Shown here one piece after another: positions 7,379 to 12,964 of a DNA stretch of 12,964 bases. A program made the position numbers and the translations under genes. The stretch lies in the NCBI GenBank assembly GCA_030833145.1, contig JAURHT010000052.1, forward strand, positions 1 to 12,964, in the 5' to 3' direction. The notes beneath the pieces are model-generated. The model worked only from the letters and a program-made list of their open reading frames with translations. It did no database searches and was not told the DNA's origin. Origin of the DNA: Aquirufa sp. GTDB lineage: Bacteria; Bacteroidota; Bacteroidia; Cytophagales; Spirosomataceae. The number at the start of each line of letters is the position of its first letter. Position 1 is the first letter of the stretch.

Positions 7379-9169
7379 TTACCAAATCAAGTCATAAGTG
7401 AATTGTGCTCCTGTAAAAGGCACACGAATCTGTTGAGCGCCGGAAGCTATTTTCAATAGTTCAGCAGTGGCCCCTTTCCATTCGATAAAGTTACCTGGTT
7501 GCGAAGCCAGGCCATTTTGTAAGATGGACAAATGATGTCCCGTAGCTAAAACAGCCTCCACATCGGTCTTTTGCGGACTTGTACCTACCAAGGTCAGCGT
7601 ACGCTTTAATCCATTTCCTGCTGGCTGAATGCGATCTTCTACACGTAACTTTGCGGCTGTCCATTCGTACATAAAGATGGGACGTCCCGCCTCTAAACGA
7701 TATCCTTTGTAGACTAAATCCGTTGAATCTGCTTGCGCTTGATGCGCTAAGGCTAAAGGAAATTTTCCGTCTTGAACGACCGTTAAACCCAAAGGTTCAG
7801 ACGTCTGAGGTTCACCTCGGTTGTCCCACATTTGGGTAGCATCTAGGAATTTACCTCGCCAAACTTGAAGAATCGCTCCTTGTTTTAAGTCATAGCTGTA
7901 ATGCAATCCAGCAGGGTCACCTACGTGAATCACATGCGTTTTTTTCTTTCCTTGATGAAAAGCAAAGGAACGTTGCAACACAGGTTCTGCATTCGCTTTC
8001 ACCTCGATAAGACCTACCGCATCCGGATCTAACAAGGACGTTCTTTCGTGAAGGGAAACTAATCGAGCACCTATGCGCTTGACATTTAGACCTAAAGCCT
8101 TAGGTCCCCAAGGGAAATCTTTGATATGAATAATCTCCAGTTGATGTTTTCCCGCTTTCAAAAAAGTGGATGCCGGCACCATTTCATTGAACCAATGAGC
8201 CCCTTGATTAAGCACCTTTCCGTCAATTTTCAATTCGCCAGAACCTGTCCAATAGGTTTGAAACTCGTAATTATCATCCTCCGGAATCGTCAATTCAGCT
8301 TTGTAATGAATCAAATAATCATTGTTTACCGGAATCACACGGTACGTCAGGGCAGGCAATTTACCCGAAGAAACTGGCTTCGTAGTAGGAACAAATGGGT
8401 CGGTAAATTTACCCGTGTAATAGTCATAAGAAACCTCTCCTAAAGAAGCAGTAGGCTTTTCATAAGTCTCAAAACGTAGGTTTCTAAATGCTACCGGACC
8501 ATGATCGCCTTGGATTAGAATAGGGCCAAATGGCGCTTCTTTATCGAAAATCGCTCCGCGTGTCATGCCAGACACTTCGATATTTTCTTGAACGACTAAA
8601 CCGTTTAAGATCACTTTTTTGAAGATGGCATTAGCGATTTTTTTACCATTCGCATCGAAGCGAGGAGCTTGAAAATCAATTTCTAAAGTCTGCCAAAGAC
8701 CGGGCGCTTTGCTGGCGTTTTGGCGTGGTGCATAGCCCTCATAACCTTCTTTTCCTTTCCCTCGTGCGTCATCCCAACGCTCATAAATACCTCCGCAGTC
8801 ATCATATTTTACGGTTTTCTTACCCCAAGAATCGTACAATTGTACCTCGTAACGACCTTGCAAATAAATGCCTGAATTCATTCCTCTAGGCAACATAAAG
8901 TCGACTAATAAACGAATGTCGCCGTGCTGCATTTTGGACTTCAAATCATCCGTGCGATGGTATTTACCGCCTCTCAACGTATTAACCAAAACACCGCTTC
9001 CTGGGCTTACCTGAAATAGCGTATCGGAATACTTGGCAAAAACGGCCTGCTCGATTGTCCAGTTCTTACTAGGCTGGTCAAAAGCAGACAAATCTGTGAG
9101 GGGAATCGATTGCTGAGCCCAAGCACCTAATGGCGTGGCAAGTAGCAACGAAAAGAGCAATTTTTTCAT
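7379..9169 (-). CDS. Exported DUF1080 (3-keto-disaccharide hydrolase family) multidomain protein
   Basis: A 596-residue exported protein. After a signal peptide (MKKLLFSLLLATPLGAWAQ, residues 1-19) comes a DUF1080/3-keto-disaccharide hydrolase domain at about 25-236, a laminin-G/concanavalin-like fold. Recognisable stretches are MNSGIYLQGRYEVQLYDSW (97-115), GGIYERWDDAR (126-136), APGLWQTLEIDF (155-166) and GPILIQGDHGPVAFRNLRF (215-233). A PA14-like beta domain follows at about 270-368 (ELTIPEDDNYEFQTYWTGSG, ELKIDGK, LKAGKHQLEI). The last 225 residues (about 372-596) are a beta-rich region I cannot name, with GLHYSYDLKQGAILQVWRG and MWDNRGEPQ. Family members act on carbohydrates, some hydrolysing 3-keto-glycosides, but substrate here is unknown. 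First gene of a two-gene operon with the propeller/cytochrome protein, which starts 2 bases downstream; the pairing suggests a periplasmic sugar module. Confidence 0.87.
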   Translation of the reverse strand: MKKLLFSLLLATPLGAWAQQSIPLTDLSAFDQPSKNWTIEQAVFAKYSDTLFQVSPGSGVLVNTLRGGKYHRTDDLKSKMQHGDIRLLVDFMLPRGMNSGIYLQGRYEVQLYDSWGKKTVKYDDCGGIYERWDDARGKGKEGYEGYAPRQNASKAPGLWQTLEIDFQAPRFDANGKKIANAIFKKVILNGLVVQENIEVSGMTRGAIFDKEAPFGPILIQGDHGPVAFRNLRFETYEKPTASLGEVSYDYYTGKFTDPFVPTTKPVSSGKLPALTYRVIPVNNDYLIHYKAELTIPEDDNYEFQTYWTGSGELKIDGKVLNQGAHWFNEMVPASTFLKAGKHQLEIIHIKDFPWGPKALGLNVKRIGARLVSLHERTSLLDPDAVGLIEVKANAEPVLQRSFAFHQGKKKTHVIHVGDPAGLHYSYDLKQGAILQVWRGKFLDATQMWDNRGEPQTSEPLGLTVVQDGKFPLALAHQAQADSTDLVYKGYRLEAGRPIFMYEWTAAKLRVEDRIQPAGNGLKRTLTLVGTSPQKTDVEAVLATGHHLSILQNGLASQPGNFIEWKGATAELLKIASGAQQIRVPFTGAQFTYDLIW

Positions 9170-9189
9170 TTTGAAAAGATAGGTTTAGA

Positions 9190-9283
9190 CGAATCTACCT
9201 AAAACCATTTAGCCAATTCATCGGCACATTCAGGACAGTGGTAGAAAATATACTGGAAATATAAGGAAGATTCTCTTAATTTG
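9190..9283. promoter_or_regulatory. Divergent intergenic control region, weak promoter matches both ways
   Basis: The 147-base gap between the DUF1080 operon (leftward) and the sensor kinase (rightward) must hold both promoters. Leftward, TAGATTCG (minus strand, 9197-9190) is one base off TAnnTTTG, but the nearest upstream TTG leaves only 16 bases of spacing. Rightward, TTAATTTG (9276-9283) is one base off, with CTGG at 9253-9256 after a 19-base spacer. Neither is strong. No convincing operator palindrome is visible beyond a short TAGA-TTCG-TCTA (minus strand) dyad. Confidence 0.25.
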
Positions 9284-9316
9284 AATTCGCTGAATACAAA
9301 AAGCAACATAAAACCC

Positions 9317-10378
9317 ATGATAAATAAATCGTCTACATTCAGGAATCTGTTATTGCACCTGTTTTTTTGGGCTTTCCTGATTGCACTTCCTATCCTGTTA
9401 GGGCCGAATACGAATTCCACTAACCCAGAGGAAATTCGCCGTTCCTATTTTTGGATCTTCTACATGACTAGTTTTACGGTCATCAATATTCCCTTCTTTT
9501 ACCTGAATACAGAAATTTTGCTCCCTAAATTACTGCGAGCTAAAGGCGTTATTATTTACTTATTAACTTTAATTGCAGCCATTTTATTCATGCTCTGGGT
9601 ACATGAAGAAGTGTTTCATTGGGCCTATACTCATTTCATCCATCCAGATAGCCAAGGTGGCGGTGGCGGACCGCGCAGAGGCGCTTTGATGCGAATGATC
9701 TTCCAATTGTTGTTTTATGCAGCCATCGGAACCTCCTATCGACTGATTTCGGATCGAATGAAAGAAGATGAGCAGGTTAAGGAACAAGAAAATGAGCGAT
9801 TGAAATCCGAGCTTTCTTTTTTACGCTCTCAGATCAGCCCGCATTTCATGTTCAATGTTCTGAATAGCGTGGTTTCCTTGTCACGTAGAAAACCGGAAAT
9901 GGTGGAGCCCGTGGTGGTGAAATTATCTGAATTAATGCGCTATATGATTTACGAAACGAATGATTCGATCGTTCCTATTAGCAAGGAATTAGTGTATTTA
10001 GAAAGCTATATTGACCTACAGAAGATTCGCTTTGGAGATGACATTAAGATTAACTTTGCACACGAATTAGGGCCAAAATCAAGCCATATCGAGCCTATGT
10101 TATTGATTCCTTTTGTTGAAAATGCCTTTAAGCATGGGGTGGGATTCATTGAAAATCCGACGATCGAAATTGAATTAAAAGACAGTTCATCAGAACTTTA
10201 TTTTAGAGTGGCGAACAAAAAAGGCACGGTGATAAATGAGACGAAAGACGAGAGTTCGGGTATAGGCCTAGCGAATGTAAAAAGACGTTTAGAATTGCTA
10301 TACCCTACAAATCACCAATTGCAAGTGAACGATTCTGGCTCCGATTTTATCATCACACTAACCATTCAACACGCCTAA
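9317..10378 (+). CDS. LytS/YehU-type sensor histidine kinase
   Basis: Membrane-bound sensor kinase of the LytS-type (His_kinase, PF06580) group, paired with the LytTR regulator that follows after 3 bases. The 353-residue product has four hydrophobic segments at about residues 10-29, 43-63, 76-98 and 124-142, with a small glycine-rich loop (DSQGGGGGPRR, 111-121) before the last. A coiled linker (about 145-172) leads into the phosphoacceptor motif FLRSQISPHFMFNVLNSV, with predicted H176. The ATP-binding part has PFVENAFKHG (265-274; N269 of the N box) and SGIGLANVKRRLELLY (314-329). There is no separate extracellular sensor domain, so the signal is probably sensed in or near the membrane. The ATG at 9317 is preferred over an in-frame TTG at 9281, which would add a polar 12-residue head and lies inside the only candidate promoter. 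The signal is unknown. Confidence 0.92.
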   Translation: MINKSSTFRNLLLHLFFWAFLIALPILLGPNTNSTNPEEIRRSYFWIFYMTSFTVINIPFFYLNTEILLPKLLRAKGVIIYLLTLIAAILFMLWVHEEVFHWAYTHFIHPDSQGGGGGPRRGALMRMIFQLLFYAAIGTSYRLISDRMKEDEQVKEQENERLKSELSFLRSQISPHFMFNVLNSVVSLSRRKPEMVEPVVVKLSELMRYMIYETNDSIVPISKELVYLESYIDLQKIRFGDDIKINFAHELGPKSSHIEPMLLIPFVENAFKHGVGFIENPTIEIELKDSSSELYFRVANKKGTVINETKDESSGIGLANVKRRLELLYPTNHQLQVNDSGSDFIITLTIQHA

Positions 10379-10381
10379 GCT

Positions 10382-11134
10382 ATGTCAGAAGAAAATCTAG
10401 TGGAAATCCCGGGTACTATTTTGAAGTGTATGGCGGTAGATGATGAGAGTTTAGCTTTGGACTTAGTCGAAGATAATATCTCCAAAGTTCCCTTTTTACA
10501 ACTCGTCAAACGCTGCCGAAACGCGATGGAGGCCGTGGAATACTTAGAGAATAATCCCGTCGATTTATTATTCCTGGACATTCAAATGCCGGGAATGACT
10601 GGCTTGCAATTTCTGGAAAGCTTAACCACAAAACCGATGGTCATTTTCGTGACCGCCTACCAACAATATGCCTTAGATGGTTTTAATTTAGATGTCATCG
10701 ATTATGTCTTAAAACCCATCAATTTTGAACGCTTCTTGAAGGCTAGCCATAAGGCACTTGACTATTACAAGAGCAAACAACTCCTTCATAAACCTGCTGA
10801 AGCTCCTAAATTAGAGTTCATTTTCATTCACGCGGATTACTCCTTAATGAAGATCATGCTCGAAGATATTCTCTACATCGAGGGCTTGAAAGATTATATT
10901 AAAATCCACCTAAGAACCCAAAAATTCCCGGTAGTTTGTCGCATGACGATGAAATCTATTGAGGAAAAATTACCGTCCACCGATTTTATTCGAGTGCATA
11001 AATCGTTCATCGTTTCACTCAGCAAAATGGAGTCGATTCGTAGCCAAAAAATCAAAATAGGTGAGAACCACATTCCAATCAGCGAAAGTTATTCTGAGCA
11101 TTTTTACCAAATCATCGGCTATCAAAAGCAATAA
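10382..11134 (+). CDS. LytTR-family response regulator
   Basis: Cytoplasmic response regulator of 250 residues, the partner of the upstream kinase. A receiver domain occupies about residues 14-125: acidic pair D20/D21 in AVDDES, phosphoacceptor D66 in LFLDIQMPG, T91 in FVTAY and K111 in VLKPINF, so all the key residues are present. A short linker leads to a LytTR DNA-binding domain (about 145-247), with DILYIEGLKDYIKIHL and STDFIRVHKSFIVSL as its typical strands. LytTR regulators bind direct repeats in the DNA; the target here is unknown. The ATG at 10382 is kept, though an internal ATG at residue 17 would give the more usual short N terminus beginning just before AVDDE. Translation is probably coupled to the kinase. 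Confidence 0.94.
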   Translation: MSEENLVEIPGTILKCMAVDDESLALDLVEDNISKVPFLQLVKRCRNAMEAVEYLENNPVDLLFLDIQMPGMTGLQFLESLTTKPMVIFVTAYQQYALDGFNLDVIDYVLKPINFERFLKASHKALDYYKSKQLLHKPAEAPKLEFIFIHADYSLMKIMLEDILYIEGLKDYIKIHLRTQKFPVVCRMTMKSIEEKLPSTDFIRVHKSFIVSLSKMESIRSQKIKIGENHIPISESYSEHFYQIIGYQKQ

Positions 11135-11138
11135 ATTG

Positions 11139-11146
11139 TAACTTTG
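11139..11146 (+). promoter_or_regulatory. -7 element candidate for the flippase gene
   Basis: TAACTTTG is an exact TAnnTTTG match starting 5 bases after the response regulator stop. No clear TTG lies 19-21 bases upstream, so the -33 element is poor. If used, transcription would begin near 11153, which favours the ATG at 11169 over the TTG at 11151 as flippase start. It suggests the flippase is at least partly independent of the two-component operon. Confidence 0.4.
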
Positions 11147-11168
11147 AGAATTGACCGAACATTCACGC

Positions 11169-12662
11169 ATGTCCATTCTTAAAAAATTAGCTGGCGAAAC
11201 CCTATCCTATGGATTCAGTACGATCCTAGGGCGCTCCCTGAATTTTTTATTGGTTTTTATCCACACCGCCGCCTTTATGCCGGCTGCCTTGGGCGTTAAC
11301 GTAAAGCTCTACGGCTATGTCGCCATTGCGAATATCATCTACACCTACGGAATGGAAACGGCTTATTTTCGCTATGCGAAAGAGGCCCCAGAACGCTATT
11401 ATAATATCATTTTAACAGCGATTATCTTAACATCGGGCTTGTTTACGCTAGGTTTATTTGTCTTTGCAGACCCTTTAATGGCGCAACTCGGATATGAGGG
11501 GAAAGCTCAATTTATGCGCTGGCTTGCCTTGATTTTAGCCATCGATGCAGTAACGGCGATTCCTTTTGCTCGTCTCAGATTAGAACAAAAAATACACTTG
11601 TTCGTCAAAGCAAAAATCGTTTCCATCCTCATCAACGTAGGATTGAATCTGTTTTTTTTAGCGCTTTTAAAACCCATGCACGAAGGCCATTGGGGACCCG
11701 TTTTTCTACAAAATCTGTATTTCCCCAGTATCGGAGCCGGCTATATTTTTCTAGCTAATTTGCTCGCAAACGCTAGTCTCTTTTATTGGTTACGCTCCTC
11801 TTTTGCGGATTTCAAATGGACTTGGGATGGCTCCGAAATGAAGAAATTGTGGGTCTACTCCTACCCCATCATGTTCATGAGTTTAGCTGCGATGTTTAAC
11901 TTAATGTTTGACCGTTTATTACTGGAGGAGTTTTTACCAGCAGGATTTTATCCGGGCAGAAGTTCGGAAGACGCCTTGGGGATTTATGGCAATTGCTACA
12001 AACTTTCTGTGTTCATGAGTTTAGCGATCCAAGCTTTTAAGTACGCAGCAGAGCCATTCTTCTTAGGCTCTAAATCAGCGGAAAATTCACAGCCTAATTT
12101 AGCCCTGGTGAGCCATTGGTTTGTGATTGTTTGCTTGATTTTATGGGTGGGTGTGAGTTCGAATTTATTCTGGATTCAGGGACTATTTTTGCGTCAATCC
12201 ATCTATTGGGAGGGCATTGGAGTGGTGCCTGTTCTCCTGTTAGCGAACTTGTTTTTAGGAGTGTATTACACGCAGTCTGTTTGGTTTAAAAAGACGAATA
12301 GAACCTATATGGGCACGGTCATTACGGTCACTGGCCTAGCCGTTACCTTGATTGGGAATGTCATTTTTATCCCCATTTATGGCTATATGGCTTGTGCCTA
12401 TTCTTTCTTAACTTCAGCCATCGTGATGACTTTATTGTGTTATGTAGGGGGCCAAAAATTCGACCCCGCACCCTACCGCTGGATGGCCGCCATCGTGTAC
12501 ATTAGTTTAGGAGTTTTAGCGATTCAATCAGGATCAATTTTAGCAAGCCTACAAATTCCGATGATCATCAGTCAGAACATCGGATTTTTTTGTATTTTGG
12601 CCTTTATATTAATCAAAGAATTCTCCTGGAAAAACGGAAAACCTAGCTTAGCCCTGAAATGA
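11169..12662 (+). CDS. Polysaccharide flippase-like (MOP superfamily, Wzx/MATE-type) membrane protein
   Basis: Multispanning membrane protein of 497 residues with about a dozen hydrophobic segments, beginning MSILKKLAGETLSYGFSTILGRSLNFLL; the GETxxYGxSxIxGRxLNFxL pattern is typical of polysaccharide or lipid-linked-oligosaccharide exporters of Bacteroidota. Conserved-looking features include an early YGYVAIANIIYTYGMETAYFR segment and the central LWVYSYPIMFMSLAAMFN helix. By family it should flip a lipid-linked glycan precursor from the inner to the outer face of the cytoplasmic membrane; the actual substrate cannot be read from sequence, and no glycosyltransferase genes are adjacent. The ATG at 11169 is chosen over a TTG at 11151, since it matches the family N terminus and lies downstream of the candidate promoter. 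Its stop overlaps the next gene as ATGA, so the two are probably cotranslated. Confidence 0.85.
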   Translation: MSILKKLAGETLSYGFSTILGRSLNFLLVFIHTAAFMPAALGVNVKLYGYVAIANIIYTYGMETAYFRYAKEAPERYYNIILTAIILTSGLFTLGLFVFADPLMAQLGYEGKAQFMRWLALILAIDAVTAIPFARLRLEQKIHLFVKAKIVSILINVGLNLFFLALLKPMHEGHWGPVFLQNLYFPSIGAGYIFLANLLANASLFYWLRSSFADFKWTWDGSEMKKLWVYSYPIMFMSLAAMFNLMFDRLLLEEFLPAGFYPGRSSEDALGIYGNCYKLSVFMSLAIQAFKYAAEPFFLGSKSAENSQPNLALVSHWFVIVCLILWVGVSSNLFWIQGLFLRQSIYWEGIGVVPVLLLANLFLGVYYTQSVWFKKTNRTYMGTVITVTGLAVTLIGNVIFIPIYGYMACAYSFLTSAIVMTLLCYVGGQKFDPAPYRWMAAIVYISLGVLAIQSGSILASLQIPMIISQNIGFFCILAFILIKEFSWKNGKPSLALK

Positions 12663-12964
12663 AAAGTGAATTAAAAATGCAATACCTAAACCTCAAGCTG
12701 AAGATCAGCGGGATGGTGGCGCGTTTACACGAATTTCAAGGCACATTGGTCCAAAAACAGGCTGAACTCGAAGATCTCCAGCAAAAGCTAGCCCTGAAAT
12801 CAGAGGAACTTGTTAAAACTCAAAGACGGCTAAAAGAATTGGAGAAAAACTTTAAAAAATCAGATAATTTCGCTAAAATTGTAGCTAGTACAGATAACAC
12901 AGCAGTTCCCACCGCTGAGTTGAAACAAAAGTTAGAAGAATATATTACAAAAATAGATCATTGC
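12659..12964 (+). CDS. Small coiled-coil protein, 3' end beyond the window
   Basis: The frame opens at an ATG overlapping the flippase stop (ATGA, 12659-12662) and stays open for 102 codons to the window edge. Residues about 20-70 are charged heptad-like sequence (VARLHEFQGTLVQKQAELED, then QQKLALKSEELVKTQRRLKE) predicting a coiled coil, with no signal peptide or membrane segment. The later part, NFAKIVASTDNTAVPTAELK and KLEEYITKIDHC, resembles the conserved end of a small Bacteroidota coiled-coil protein that I recall being encoded directly before zapA (FtsZ-ring associated) and rny (RNase Y). That identification is from memory of gene neighbourhoods and cannot be confirmed here because zapA would lie outside. 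Function unassigned. Confidence 0.75.
   Translation, partial: MKSELKMQYLNLKLKISGMVARLHEFQGTLVQKQAELEDLQQKLALKSEELVKTQRRLKELEKNFKKSDNFAKIVASTDNTAVPTAELKQKLEEYITKIDHC

Noticed and set aside
9199..9420. Minus-strand 73-codon ORF ending in a CPEC-containing segment
   Set aside because: It overlaps the start of the sensor kinase on the other strand and fills the divergent promoter region; composition is hydrophobic antisense of the kinase's first membrane helix, and no start signal or family match is evident.
12649..12800. 12-base direct repeat TAGCCCTGAAAT at 12649-12660 and 12789-12800
   Set aside because: Both copies encode the peptide LALK in normal coding sequence 128 bases apart; no other matching flanks, so chance or codon similarity explains it and there is no sign of an attachment site.
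1..12964. CRISPR array, tRNA, rRNA, insertion sequence or defence system
   Set aside because: No regularly spaced repeats, no cloverleaf or rRNA signature, no transposase, nuclease-toxin or integrase frame; all large frames are explained by housekeeping, envelope or regulatory genes.

Overview
The window looks like a chromosomal segment of a Bacteroidota bacterium, most likely from the Cytophagales side of the phylum. Evidence: fused E1-alpha/E1-beta 2-oxoacid dehydrogenase of the Bacteroidota type, a small secreted DUF1573 protein, a LytS/LytTR two-component pair, weak or absent Shine-Dalgarno sequences, and promoter elements of the Bacteroidota form (TTG / about 19-20 nt / TAnnTTTG). Base composition looks moderate by eye (low to mid 40s % GC). 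I assign no genus. I see no tRNA, rRNA, CRISPR array, insertion sequence or phage gene.

Layout. (1) 1-1064, + strand: the C-terminal part of UvrC, open at the left edge. (2) 1061-4973, - strand: a tightly packed transcription unit reading from the fused TPP-dependent E1 dehydrogenase into nuoI, nuoJ and nuoK of respiratory complex I. It converges with uvrC, the two stop codons sharing one CTAG palindrome. (3) 5106-5483, + strand: a secreted DUF1573 protein, transcribed divergently from the E1 gene and closed by a strong bidirectional hairpin at 5500-5535. (4) 5538-9169, - strand: a two-gene operon of exported proteins, first a DUF1080 (3-keto-disaccharide hydrolase family) multidomain protein, then a beta-propeller/c-type cytochrome protein. 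(5) 9317-11134, + strand: a LytS-type sensor kinase and its LytTR response regulator. (6) 11169-12964, + strand: a flippase-like membrane protein followed by a coiled-coil protein that runs off the right edge.

How the genes fit together. The E1-nuoIJK unit would co-express a NADH-generating 2-oxoacid dehydrogenase component with the peripheral ferredoxin-like subunit and two membrane subunits of the NADH-oxidising complex. nuoA-H and nuoL-N are not adjacent, so complex I genes are split in this genome. The DUF1080/cytochrome pair looks like a periplasmic carbohydrate-processing and electron-transfer module. The LytS/LytTR pair is divergent from it and could regulate it, but the sequence does not prove that. 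The terminal coiled-coil ORF resembles the small protein that I recall lying just before zapA in many Bacteroidota.

The most worthwhile oddities are the DUF1080/cytochrome two-gene module with an unnamed C-terminal domain, the split nuo cluster behind E1, the low-complexity FKP-repeat tail of NuoI, and the altered cofactor motif of the E1 fusion.
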